Part shown: positions 1 to 7,044 of the stretch, one piece after another
How the letters are laid out: each line of letters opens with the position of its first letter
Position numbering within the stretch: the first letter of the stretch is position 1
DNA from: PGYR01 sp041595255
GTDB lineage: Bacteria; Bacteroidota; Ignavibacteria; Kapaibacteriales; UBA2268
Reading direction: 5' to 3'
Assembly: GCA_041595255.1 (NCBI GenBank)
Contig: JBFHKR010000038.1
Coordinates: 1-20,134, forward strand
Length of the DNA stretch: 20,134 nt
Made by a program: the position numbers and the translations under genes
Notes under the pieces: generated by a model
What the model was told of the DNA's origin: nothing
The model's database searches: none
The model's input: the letters and a program-made list of their open reading frames with translations, nothing else

Positions 1-2
1 GG

Positions 3-512
3 ATAAAAGGATTTGATTTTCTTATAGGTGACAATGGTAAGGGAATACCGTCAGGCAAGGCGGATGCTGATAATAGAATAGTTTACTCAACTGGCTTGGG
101 TGAATATTATCCCCATGAGATTATTCATATTTTAATAAACCCCTATTTCCCAAATTGCCATTTATGGCTCAACGAAGGATTAGCAACATACTTTGGTATG
201 AGTAGAGGTAAAGAATTAGATTGGCATTTGAGAAAAGTAAATTTATACTTACAAAACAACCCTGATATAAACTTATCAAATATGCTCGATTATATGACAA
301 TAGACCAATATACTAATTTTAAGTATGCTCTTGGAGGGTATATAATAGGAAAAGTGTTTGAGAAAGGAGGTTATCAAGAATTAAAAGGAATTTTGAAAAG
401 TGGAAAGACAGACGAAGAATTCTATAATACAATTTCAAAGTATTTAGGAGTCAAAAGGGAAAATCTAAATGAGTATATAAGGAATGAATTGAAAACAAGA
501 TTCGAAAACTAA
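3..512 (+). CDS. Zinc metallopeptidase (gluzincin, HExxH type), 5' end outside window
   Basis: The reading frame is open from the left edge (first full codon at position 3), so this is the C-terminal 169 residues of a longer protein; the TTG at 96 is internal, not a start. The zinc-binding motif HEIIH is at visible residues 38-42. NEGLA follows with its Glu at residue 58, which fits the third zinc ligand of gluzincins (M1 or peptidase-MA-like). The remaining ~110 residues are helical and charged, as in the C-terminal part of such peptidases. The probable role is hydrolysis of peptides or proteins outside the cytoplasm; the substrate is unknown. The C-terminal half resembles the protein encoded on the minus strand at 7045-8217. 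The motif is directly visible; the exact family is uncertain because the N-terminus is missing. Confidence 0.8.
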   Translation: MKGFDFLIGDNGKGIPSGKADADNRIVYSTGLGEYYPHEIIHILINPYFPNCHLWLNEGLATYFGMSRGKELDWHLRKVNLYLQNNPDINLSNMLDYMTIDQYTNFKYALGGYIIGKVFEKGGYQELKGILKSGKTDEEFYNTISKYLGVKRENLNEYIRNELKTRFEN

Positions 513-520
513 GTAATGAT

Positions 521-557
521 AAAAAAAAGCTCGTTCATATTTCTATGAACGAGCTTT
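521..557 (-). terminator. Intrinsic terminator of tRNA-Glu
   Basis: A perfect 14-bp stem (526-539 pairing with 544-557, four-base loop TTTC) is flanked on its left by an A-tract at 521-528, which becomes a T-run on the minus strand. It therefore terminates minus-strand transcription just after tRNA-Glu. It also lies 13 bases after the stop of the plus-strand peptidase gene and may stop that transcript too, but there is no T-run in that direction. Confidence 0.85.
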
Positions 558-560
558 GTG

Positions 561-632
561 TGATCCCTAGGGGATTTGAACCCCTGTTGCCGCCGTGAAA
601 GGGCGGAGTCCTAACCACTAGACGAAGGGACC
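561..632 (-). tRNA. tRNA-Glu (anticodon TTC)
   Basis: Read on the minus strand, the 72-nt sequence folds into a standard cloverleaf. The acceptor strand GGTCCCT pairs with AGGGATC, with one G-T pair. The anticodon stem CCGCC/GGCGG encloses the loop CTTTCAC, placing anticodon TTC at plus-strand positions 597-599. The T-arm contains GGTTCAAAT. The discriminator base is A at 561, and the next minus-strand bases are CAC, so CCA is not encoded and must be added after transcription. The sequence matches the conserved bacterial tRNA-Glu pattern. It is a single-gene transcription unit with a promoter at 655-685 and a terminator at 521-557. Confidence 0.97.
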
Positions 633-654
633 ATTTTCGTAAAAAATTCGAATA

Positions 655-685
655 CAAAAATAGGGAGTTTTGTTTAATTTACAAA
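655..685 (-). promoter_or_regulatory. Bacteroidota-type promoter of tRNA-Glu
   Basis: On the minus strand, TTTG (plus 682-685) is followed by a 19-nt spacer and then TATTTTTG (plus 655-662). This is an exact match to the known Bacteroidota consensus (-33 TTTG, -7 TAnnTTTG). It places the transcription start roughly 15-20 bases before the mature tRNA 5' end at 632. It is also one of the better phylum markers in the window. Confidence 0.7.
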
Positions 686-940
686 ACAATTATTAAAAAA
701 AGATTGAAATAAATATAAGAAAGCTTATCGGATATTTATTCTCGTTGTTCTAAGTCATTAATTTGGAATAGTATCACAACCATTACTAATTAGAAGAATA
801 AACACTTTAATTAGTAATATCACTAAAAAAAGTATGTTTTAATCAATTCAAAATTAGAGGAATTTATTACGAATTGTAACTGAATATTGGTTGATTTGTT
901 ATATATTTATAAATAGTCTCAAAAACAAAACATTACATAT
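686..940. other. AT-rich intergenic region with a long inverted repeat
   Basis: No coding sequence is visible here. A perfect 10-bp inverted repeat (ATTACTAATT at 782-791 and its complement at 809-818, loop of 17) is the only clear structure. It lacks a T-run, so an operator or mRNA hairpin is as likely as a terminator. I found no convincing promoter for the gene at 941; TTTG at 895-898 has no matching TAnnTTTG at the right distance. Confidence 0.4.
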
Positions 941-1894
941 ATGAAATTAACCTTACTTATTTCTACAACAATATTATTACTAATATTGAACTCAACTGGC
1001 GTTTTATCCCAAGGTTGTTCGGATGCAGGGCTTTGCTCATTTAATATGGTAGAACATGATTCAACGGTGACAGATGAAATGCATTATACGCTTGGATTAA
1101 GTAATACTATTGGAATAGGCGATGAATCTGTATTAATCAATTCTACAGGTGTTGAATTTGGTGCTAACTACTCTGATTTTGGAATAGTAGCTAAGATCCC
1201 TTTCACTTTCACATCAGGTACTTTGGGTCAAACAAATGGTCTAGGTGATTTTACATTATTACTAAGTTCTAAGTTATATTCTGAAGAAAACCTTTCGCTT
1301 TCGGTAGCTGGTGGTGTGAAAATGGCCACCAATAAAGCAGATTTGCGAAATGAAGATGACTTGTCGATGCCTATGGTTTATCAGACTAGCAACGGTACGA
1401 ATGATGTGATATTATTATTAGCAGCAAACATCGATGATTGGGTTCTTTCAACGGGGGTACAAATACCGCTTAATAGAAATGAGAATACATTTATTGAAAA
1501 TAGTGCTCTAGTTGAGCCAATACCTGGTTTCTCTGATGAATACTATTTAAACTGGAAAAATTATCAATCCTCTAGAAATTTCAAACGGGGGAGTGATGTA
1601 ATGTTAAAAATTGACAAATACTTTAATGTCCAGGACGATTTAAAATTGATGGCAGGAATTCTACCAGTCTATAGATTAGTTGAATCCATTTATGAGGACT
1701 TTAATGGTAATGATATTACAATTATGAATTCTGATGGTCTGACTCTAAACATAATAGCAGGATTGAACTATAAATTAACTGAAAAGCATACTTTTGGATT
1801 GAATATTGGCTTTCCCGTTGTTACTCGTGAAATCCGAGCTGATGGACTGACAAGAGCTTTGGTAGCTAATGTTGATTTTAAATTTGACCTGTGA
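941..1894 (+). CDS. Exported, probable outer-membrane beta-barrel protein
   Basis: The 317-residue product starts with a typical signal peptide (Lys-3, hydrophobic residues 4-18, likely cleavage near SQ/G at 24-25). The mature part begins with GCSDAGLC, giving two cysteines at 26 and 32 that could form a disulfide. The rest is rich in alternating polar and hydrophobic strands with Gly, Asn, Thr and aromatic residues. The ending (TRALVANVDFKFDL) looks like a final amphipathic strand, fitting a small outer-membrane barrel of the transporter or porin type. ATG at 941 is the only sensible start; no clear Shine-Dalgarno precedes it. It stands alone between tRNA-Glu and the convergent rimK operon. 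The substrate is unknown, and the barrel assignment is inference from composition. Confidence 0.7.
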   Translation: MKLTLLISTTILLLILNSTGVLSQGCSDAGLCSFNMVEHDSTVTDEMHYTLGLSNTIGIGDESVLINSTGVEFGANYSDFGIVAKIPFTFTSGTLGQTNGLGDFTLLLSSKLYSEENLSLSVAGGVKMATNKADLRNEDDLSMPMVYQTSNGTNDVILLLAANIDDWVLSTGVQIPLNRNENTFIENSALVEPIPGFSDEYYLNWKNYQSSRNFKRGSDVMLKIDKYFNVQDDLKLMAGILPVYRLVESIYEDFNGNDITIMNSDGLTLNIIAGLNYKLTEKHTFGLNIGFPVVTREIRADGLTRALVANVDFKFDL

Positions 1895-1920
1895 GCGCCA
1901 GCTATTTCAGTTACAGTTAT

Positions 1921-1957
1921 GCAGTAAGTAACAGTGATATTTATAATTACTTACTGC
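1921..1957. terminator. Hairpin between convergent genes
   Basis: A perfect 11-bp stem (1921-1931 with 1947-1957) encloses a 15-nt loop. It lies between the stop of the outer-membrane protein gene at 1894 and the end of the convergent rimK gene at 1990. There is no strong T-run on either strand, so termination is plausible from position only. Confidence 0.4.
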
Positions 1958-1989
1958 TTCATGTTGCTAAGCTGATATTGTAGTTATCT

Positions 1990-2913
1990 TTACACCACTA
2001 TTTTCTTTTTCTTTTTGGGTTTTTTCTCAGCTATCATGTGAGACTCTATATACTCAACTATTTTACCTGCTATATCTACACCAGTTGCTTTTTCTATTCC
2101 TTGCAATCCTGGCGATGAGTTCACTTCTAATATTAGAGGGCCACGAGAGGATTGTAAAAGATCAACACCAGCTATAGATAATCCCATAGATTCAGCTGCT
2201 TTTAGTGCTGCTTTCTTCTCTTTAGTTGTCAATTTTATAACTTCTGCTGTTCCACCACGGTGGATATTGGAGCGGAAATCACCATCTGCACCAGTTCTTT
2301 TCATAGCGCCAACTATTTTACCATCGACTATGAATACTCGAATATCAGAGCCACCAGCCTCTTTGATAAATTCTTGGATCAATATACTTGTCTTTAATCC
2401 CGAGAATGCCTCAATAACTGATTTTGCAGCTTTACGTGTTTCAGTTAAAACTACACCAAGTCCTTGAGTACCTTCTAATAGTTTTATGATAACTGGCATA
2501 CTACCGATTTGCTTAAGTAAAACTTCTGCATCTTCATTTTTAGGATGTCTTGCGAATACTGTTTTAGGTACTCCTAGATGTTCTCTTGCCATTATCTGTA
2601 AGCTTCGCAATTTGTCCCTAGACCTTACTATTGCTTGTGATTCGATTGCACAAAACACTTTCATTAACTCGAATTGGCGTACAACAGCTGTTCCGTACAT
2701 AGTTACCGAAGCTCCAATCCTTGGGATAACTGCACCTACATTAGTAATAGGCTCACCGTCGTAATATACCATAGGATTCCCCTTTTCCATTAGTAGTGAG
2801 CATTTCGTATGGTTGACAACTTGAGCTTCATGCCCACGTTCTCTTATAGCTTCTACCAATCTTTTGGTGGAATAGAGATCTTTGTTTGTGGATAGTACGA
2901 CTATTTTTTTCAT
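1990..2913 (-). CDS. rimK: Ribosomal protein S6--L-glutamate ligase (RimK), ATP-grasp
   Basis: The 307-residue protein matches RimK, an ATP-grasp enzyme that adds glutamate residues to the C-terminus of ribosomal protein S6. Visible landmarks are the N-terminal pre-ATP-grasp segment with IPRIGASVTMYG (63-74), SRDKLRSL (98-105), the ATP-binding lysine region IIKLLEGTQGLGV (142-154), QEF (180-182), and the Mg-binding end DLLQ...ILEVNSSPG (251-269) with Glu-263 and Asn-265. Length is close to E. coli RimK (300). The C-terminus ends in an unusual Lys-rich tail (297-304). It is the third gene of the prfA operon and overlaps the preceding rimB-like gene by 4 bases (ATGA), implying translational coupling. 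Confidence in the family is high; S6 as target is inherited from the family. Confidence 0.92.
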   Translation of the reverse strand: MKKIVVLSTNKDLYSTKRLVEAIRERGHEAQVVNHTKCSLLMEKGNPMVYYDGEPITNVGAVIPRIGASVTMYGTAVVRQFELMKVFCAIESQAIVRSRDKLRSLQIMAREHLGVPKTVFARHPKNEDAEVLLKQIGSMPVIIKLLEGTQGLGVVLTETRKAAKSVIEAFSGLKTSILIQEFIKEAGGSDIRVFIVDGKIVGAMKRTGADGDFRSNIHRGGTAEVIKLTTKEKKAALKAAESMGLSIAGVDLLQSSRGPLILEVNSSPGLQGIEKATGVDIAGKIVEYIESHMIAEKKPKKKKKIVV

Positions 2914-3332
2914 TGGCTTGATATTATATATTTATTAGAAACATCTATTAAAAATTTATTTTTAAGAAATTTTGTACCTAATAAGATAGGATATTTCATA
3001 TCTTTTCGGTCTGTTAAAGTGAACTCAATTCGGTATATTTTCTTCCCCAACTTCATCCTAGTTTGAATAGAATACCTCTTCTGTGTAAATCCATTAGAGC
3101 TCTTTACTCTCTTGATTTTATAAAGAGGTAGTTTTATATCATTATCTTCGTAAGAAGGATGGGATTTATCTAACATACGAAAAAGGATATAATATTTATC
3201 TTCTATTTTCACTTTCCTGATATTTTGGGCGTGTAGAGCAGAAGTAGATGCACCCGAATCGATTTTAGAATCCAAATCTAGGAATCCCAAATCCACCAAG
3301 TTTACTTTCTCTATTCTACCTATTGTTTGCAT
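2910..3332 (-). CDS. rimB: RimB-like retropepsin-type protease (PF05618, 'ATP-dependent zinc protease')
   Basis: The 140-residue protein has the small single-domain fold pattern of the PF05618 family: the aspartic-protease-like motif KIDSGASTSALHA (23-35, catalytic Asp-25), a central basic region, and the closing RKDMKYPILLGTKFL segment. Members are retropepsin-like and would act as dimers. The family name 'zinc protease' is historical. In Pseudomonas the RimB member works with RimK, modulating S6 glutamylation, and the genes are often adjacent. Here the gene starts 4 bases after the prfA stop, and its stop overlaps the rimK ATG, so all three are one transcript. The symbol is given by family and context; biochemical activity in this lineage is not established by the sequence. 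Confidence 0.82.
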   Translation of the reverse strand: MQTIGRIEKVNLVDLGFLDLDSKIDSGASTSALHAQNIRKVKIEDKYYILFRMLDKSHPSYEDNDIKLPLYKIKRVKSSNGFTQKRYSIQTRMKLGKKIYRIEFTLTDRKDMKYPILLGTKFLKNKFLIDVSNKYIISSQ

Positions 3333-3336
3333 AAGT

Positions 3337-4416
3337 TTAGTTATTACCTACTTTCAATATTTCGGCTCTTTCGGCAATTGTCAAATTCTCAATTATATTT
3401 GTCAGATTACCCTCGACTATTTCTTTCAAACTATAATTTTTTGCGTCCCCTTCCAAACGATGATCCGTAACTCTATTTTGAGGATAGTTATAAGTACGGA
3501 TTTTAGCCGATCTATCACCTGTTGAGACCATAGTTTTTCTTTGCGATGCTATTTCTGCATTTTGTCTCTGTACTTCACGCTCATATATCCTTGCTTTCAG
3601 TACTTTTAACGCTCTAGCGTGATTCTTTATTTGCGAACGTTCATCTTGACATTCCACCACTATACCAGTAGGTATGTGAGTTAGTCTAACCGCAGATTCA
3701 GTTTTATTTACGTGCTGCCCACCTGCTCCTGAAGCTCGATACGTGTCTTTTTTAATATCCTTATCAAGTACTTCTACATCTAAATCATCCGCCTCTGGTA
3801 ACACAACAACTGAAGCGGCTGAAGTATGTAGTCGCCCTTGAGATTCTGTCTCTGGGACTCGCTGTACTCGGTGAACTCCACTTTCGTATTTCAATGTTCC
3901 ATAGGCATCTTCGGCAGTTACTTCTATTATTACCTCTTTGAAACCGCCTTTTTCACCATGATTCAAATTCATTATATCATATTTGAATCCACGAATTTCG
4001 AAAAATCGTTCGTACATTCTATATAAATCACCAGCAAAAATCGCTGCCTCATCTCCTCCAGTTCCTGAGCGAATCTCTACTATACAGTTCTTGTTGTCAT
4101 CTGGATCTTTTGGTATTAGCAATACTTTTAGATCTTCTTCTAGTTTGTCGCGTTCTTCTTTTAGTGACTCATTATCTTCATAAGCTAATTCTTTTAACTC
4201 AGGATCAACTGACTTGTCGTTGATTAATTCATCATTTTGCTTGATGTCACCTAGAGTCTTTAGATATTTTTTACCAGCTTCTACTATAGGTGTCAAGTTT
4301 TTATGTTCAGTAGTTATTTTTCTATATTTTGCTTGGTCATTAACTAGGTCAGGGTTCATCAACTCTTTATTGACCTCTTCATACCTTTCCAAAATTGATT
4401 TTATCTTATCGTTCAT
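3337..4416 (-). CDS. prfA: Peptide chain release factor 1
   Basis: This 359-residue protein is a full-length class I release factor recognising UAA and UAG. The stop-codon-reading tripeptide is PET (188-190), within VPETESQGRLHTSA. That is the PxT type of RF1 rather than the SPF of RF2. The GGQ motif that triggers peptidyl-tRNA hydrolysis is at 232-234 in ASGAGGQHVNKTESAVR. The N-terminal helical domain (1-~100) includes the acidic, Lys-rich region typical of the family, and the GTGGDEAAIF segment (118-127) is intact. It is the first gene of the prfA-rimB-rimK operon and has a Bacteroidota-type promoter just upstream. RF1 proteins are usually about 360 residues, so nothing is missing. Confidence 0.97.
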   Translation of the reverse strand: MNDKIKSILERYEEVNKELMNPDLVNDQAKYRKITTEHKNLTPIVEAGKKYLKTLGDIKQNDELINDKSVDPELKELAYEDNESLKEERDKLEEDLKVLLIPKDPDDNKNCIVEIRSGTGGDEAAIFAGDLYRMYERFFEIRGFKYDIMNLNHGEKGGFKEVIIEVTAEDAYGTLKYESGVHRVQRVPETESQGRLHTSAASVVVLPEADDLDVEVLDKDIKKDTYRASGAGGQHVNKTESAVRLTHIPTGIVVECQDERSQIKNHARALKVLKARIYEREVQRQNAEIASQRKTMVSTGDRSAKIRTYNYPQNRVTDHRLEGDAKNYSLKEIVEGNLTNIIENLTIAERAEILKVGNN

Positions 4417-4441
4417 TATATTTCCGTTTATATTTCTTTTG

Positions 4442-4472
4442 CAAAATTAAATATAATTAGCTTCGTTTCAAT
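4442..4472 (-). promoter_or_regulatory. Bacteroidota-type promoter of the prfA-rimB-rimK operon
   Basis: On the minus strand, ATTG (plus 4469-4472; one mismatch to TTTG) is followed by a 19-nt spacer and a perfect TAnnTTTG box, TAATTTTG (plus 4442-4449). This would start transcription roughly 20 bases before the prfA ATG at 4416. The spacer length equals that of the tRNA-Glu promoter in this window, which supports the call. Confidence 0.6.
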
Positions 4473-4524
4473 AAAAAACATCTAATCATTTGGATATTAT
4501 GTATTTAATTATTAGTTTAGGATT

Positions 4525-4773
4525 ATGCAAATAGGTAATAACATACAAGAAAATTACTATTCTACTCCATTGCCAGATGAGAGTACGAATAGCAATGCAC
4601 CTAAACCTGAAGAAAAAGCTGTAGTCGAAGCTCCGAAAACTGAAGCTAAAAACGGCTCTCGTGGTCTTCAGAAAGAGGTTTTGGGTATTACTTCGTTAAA
4701 CCAAACTCAACTCTCTAATAGAGAAACTGCCCAAAAACAACTTAAAAATGGATATTTAGATATTACTATCTAA
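4525..4773 (+). CDS. Small hypothetical protein, 82 residues
   Basis: I do not recognise this protein. It begins MQIGNNIQENYYSTP, has no signal peptide or membrane segment, and carries a low-complexity Pro/Glu/Ala/Lys stretch (residues 27-44) that is probably disordered. A more ordered-looking C-terminal part (LGITSLNQTQLSNRETAQKQ) may be a short helix pair. The ATG at 4525 is preceded by AGG at 4520-4522, a weak ribosome site. It is divergent from prfA and separated from the next gene by 116 bases containing a 9-bp inverted repeat (4788-4796 and 4839-4847). Codon usage looks like that of its neighbours, so it is probably real, but this is not certain. Confidence 0.55.
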   Translation: MQIGNNIQENYYSTPLPDESTNSNAPKPEEKAVVEAPKTEAKNGSRGLQKEVLGITSLNQTQLSNRETAQKQLKNGYLDITI

Positions 4774-4889
4774 CCTCATTATTCTATTTTACCAATTTAA
4801 TTTTTTAAAACTCAACATTCTTTATTTTCCAATCAATTATTGGTAAATTCGTATTACTCTTTTTAATTAATAAACTAATAAGATTAAAT

Positions 4890-5903
4890 ATGAAATTCGT
4901 ATCGTTTTTAAATTCGGATAATCAAGAAAGATTAGGCCTTTATATAAATGGCAAAGTAGCTGATTTACAAAAATCTGGTTCGCAATTGGGCATAAATGTA
5001 CCTAGTGATATTCTTACTCTAATGCGAGGTGGCGATGAAGCTCTCAATAATGCTCGCGAAATTGAAAAACAATTATTAGCTAAAGATTTCTCAGCTGAAA
5101 CACCTGCTAAAATGTTAGCACCAGTACCTCACCCAACTTCTTGTCGTGATGGATATGCATTTAGACAGCACGTAGCTTCTGCTCGTAAGAACCGTGGTGT
5201 AGATATGATTCCAGAATTCGACGAATTCCCAATTTTTTACTTTACTAATCACAACGCCGTTATAGGTGAAGGTGATGTAGAAGTTGAACTAGACCACTTA
5301 CACAAATTAGATTTCGAGCTAGAGATAGCTGCTGTAGTTGGTAAATATGGTAAAAATGTTCCTGCTGAAGAAGCTGATGATTATATATTTGGTTATACAA
5401 TAATGAATGACCTATCAGCAAGATTATTGCAAATGGAAGAAATGAAGCTAAACTTAGGCCCGGCAAAAGGTAAAGACTTTGCTACAGTAATTGGCCCTTG
5501 GTTAGTGACTCCCGATGAGTTAGAAGAATATAAAATATCAACTCCTAAAGGCAATATATACAAGCTATCAATGAAAGCGTTCCATAATGGAAAACAAGTA
5601 TCACAAGGTAACACTAAGGATATTACTTATACATTCGCAGAGATACTAGAAAGAGTATCTTATGGAGTAGAAATCCAACCAGGTGAAGTTATTGGTTCTG
5701 GTACTGTTGGTACAGGATGCTATTTGGAACTAAACGGCACTTGGGCAAACGAGGCTAAAGCTAAAGGTGAAGAGTTTACTCCAATCTGGTTAAAAGATGG
5801 CGATGACATTACTTTGGAAATTACTGGTCTTGGAACGTTAAAGAATAAAATAGTTTTATCTAATAATGACTATTCTATATTAGCTAAAAAGAGAAAAATA
5901 TAA
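4890..5903 (+). CDS. Fumarylacetoacetate hydrolase (FAH) family protein
   Basis: The 337-residue protein is a C-C hydrolase of the FAH superfamily, which cleaves acyl-pyruvates such as fumarylacetoacetate at the end of tyrosine/homogentisate breakdown. The active-site landmarks are present: RDGYAFRQH (86-94) gives metal-ligand Asp-87 and general-base-like His-94 with the spacing of mammalian FAH; FELEIA (142-147) gives Glu-143 and Glu-145; MNDLSAR (172-178) gives Asp-174; KGKDFATVIGPW (193-204) is the conserved Lys/Pro-Trp segment; and GSGTVGTGCYLE (269-280) closes the site. It is followed directly by a flavin-reductase-like gene (one-base overlap, TAATG), so the two act together. Substrate could be fumarylacetoacetate or another acyl-pyruvate; no other aromatic-degradation gene is in view. 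Confidence 0.88.
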   Translation: MKFVSFLNSDNQERLGLYINGKVADLQKSGSQLGINVPSDILTLMRGGDEALNNAREIEKQLLAKDFSAETPAKMLAPVPHPTSCRDGYAFRQHVASARKNRGVDMIPEFDEFPIFYFTNHNAVIGEGDVEVELDHLHKLDFELEIAAVVGKYGKNVPAEEADDYIFGYTIMNDLSARLLQMEEMKLNLGPAKGKDFATVIGPWLVTPDELEEYKISTPKGNIYKLSMKAFHNGKQVSQGNTKDITYTFAEILERVSYGVEIQPGEVIGSGTVGTGCYLELNGTWANEAKAKGEEFTPIWLKDGDDITLEITGLGTLKNKIVLSNNDYSILAKKRKI

Positions 5904-6862
5904 TGTATTCAGTAGAGCCAAAAGAACTAGAATTAAGAAAAAGGCACGGTTTCTTATTAGGTGGTATAGCCCCTAGACCTATTGCCTTTGTTTCGACTAT
6001 TAGTAAAGATGGTGTCAACAACTTGGCACCATTTTCTTTTTTCAACGCATTTGGAGCAAATCCACCGACTATTGCTTTCTCACCAGCAAGACGTGGTAGA
6101 GACAATACTACGAAAGACACTTACCAGAATCTATTGGATACTAGTGAATGTGTAGTCCATGCAGTTACATTCGATATAGTAGAGCAGATGAACTTAGCTT
6201 CAAGCGAATTTGCTGCTGATGTAGATGAATTTTTAAAAGCTGGATTTACCCCTCTAGATTCACATTTGGTTAAACCCAAAAGAGTCAAAGAATCACCTTT
6301 TCACATGGAGTGCAAACTAATAGACATGGTAGAAATGGGTGGTGGAGCCGGATCGGGGAACTTTGCGATCTGTGAAGTAATCAAATATCACATAAGCGAA
6401 GATATAATGACTGACGGTCATATAGACCCTTATAAAATAGATTTGGTCGGTAGAAATGGTGGTAACTATTATACAAGAGCAAATGGGGATGCCTTATTTG
6501 AGATTGCAAAACCAGGATTATCAATTGGTATGGGGTACGATAAGCTTCCTGATTACATTAAGAAATCGGATGTTTATACAGCTAACGACCTCGGCAAGAT
6601 TGCTATGCAGGTAGAGTTGCCCCCTCTAGAAGAAGTAAAAACAAGAATTGAACAAATAGAACTAATAGATGCAGAACCTGAGATGTTCGACAGACACGCT
6701 CGATTAGGCGACTATGAGATGATGCTAAAAATTGCACTTTCTTTACACAAGAGAGGTGATAGCAGAAAAATATTCTTCGAAAGAACAGCAAAACTAGCCC
6801 TAGACTTTGATGACTTAGACTTTGCACTTGACGTAGTTGTCTATACAGGAAATGAGTTTTAA
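5903..6862 (+). CDS. Flavin reductase-like (flavoredoxin family) protein with C-terminal extension
   Basis: Residues 15-~200 form an FMN-binding split-barrel domain of the flavin reductase-like family (PF01613). Visible are GGIAPRPIAFVSTISKDG (20-37), NLAPFSFFNAFG (40-51), PPTIAFSPARRG (54-65), the HMECKL strand (134-139) and the closing DLVGRNGGNYYTR (180-192). Such proteins reduce free FMN or carry electrons to a partner oxygenase. Residues ~215-319 are an added region rich in Glu, Asp and Arg helices, not part of the usual ~190-residue domain; I do not recognise it. The start codon overlaps the FAH stop by one base, so the pair is translationally coupled. The partner oxygenase, if any, is not in the window. 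An intrinsic terminator follows. Confidence 0.85.
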   Translation: MYSVEPKELELRKRHGFLLGGIAPRPIAFVSTISKDGVNNLAPFSFFNAFGANPPTIAFSPARRGRDNTTKDTYQNLLDTSECVVHAVTFDIVEQMNLASSEFAADVDEFLKAGFTPLDSHLVKPKRVKESPFHMECKLIDMVEMGGGAGSGNFAICEVIKYHISEDIMTDGHIDPYKIDLVGRNGGNYYTRANGDALFEIAKPGLSIGMGYDKLPDYIKKSDVYTANDLGKIAMQVELPPLEEVKTRIEQIELIDAEPEMFDRHARLGDYEMMLKIALSLHKRGDSRKIFFERTAKLALDFDDLDFALDVVVYTGNEF

Positions 6863-6881
6863 TATTCTTTGAAATTGATAT

Positions 6882-6915
6882 AAAAAAGACTGTCTATTAA
6901 GACAGTCTTTTTTTT
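6882..6915 (+). terminator. Intrinsic terminator of the FAH-flavin reductase operon
   Basis: A perfect 14-bp stem (6882-6895 with 6900-6913) has a four-base loop and ends in eight T residues (6908-6915). The stem begins with six A residues, so it is effectively bidirectional and can also stop transcripts coming from the minus-strand gene at 7045. Confidence 0.92.
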
Positions 6916-6916
6916 G

Positions 6917-6941
6917 TAGAGACGTATTGCATACGTCTCAA
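6917..6941. repeat. Palindromic dispersed repeat, copy A (GAGACGTAT hairpin)
   Basis: A 9-bp perfect stem, GAGACGTAT (6919-6927) with ATACGTCTC (6931-6939), encloses a 3-nt loop. Nearly the same palindrome recurs at 9551-9575. It sits immediately after a terminator and outside any gene, as expected for REP-like or MITE-like elements. Confidence 0.75.
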
Positions 6942-6963
6942 ATCCATCAAACCCTTTAATGTA

Positions 6964-6998
6964 ACGTCACTCAGAGCTAACAAAGTTAGCGAAGAGTC
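6964..6998. repeat. Hairpin-forming intergenic repeat-like element
   Basis: ACTC (6969-6972) pairs with GAGT (6994-6997) outside a 3x3 purine internal loop (AGA/GAA). Inside it, GCTAAC (6976-6981) pairs with GTTAGC (6985-6990) around AAA. The order GTCA...GAG-hairpin-CGAAGAG resembles, from memory, the widespread intergenic repeat family of the form GTCATTGCGAGGAG-hairpin-CGACGAAGCAATC. No coding potential is seen. Only one copy with this hairpin is present in the window. Confidence 0.45.
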
Positions 6999-7044
6999 CA
7001 GGGAAATTGCAGAGCAGTTCAATATTAGTAGCAAACTTATTTTT

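Noticed and set aside
96..512. Complete small peptidase starting at TTG 96
   Set aside because: The frame is open to the window edge and the zinc motif would be only a few residues from the start; a truncated longer gene is more likely.
3337..4416. Release factor 2 with programmed frameshift
   Set aside because: The recognition tripeptide is PET, typical of RF1, and the frame is continuous with no internal stop near codon 25.
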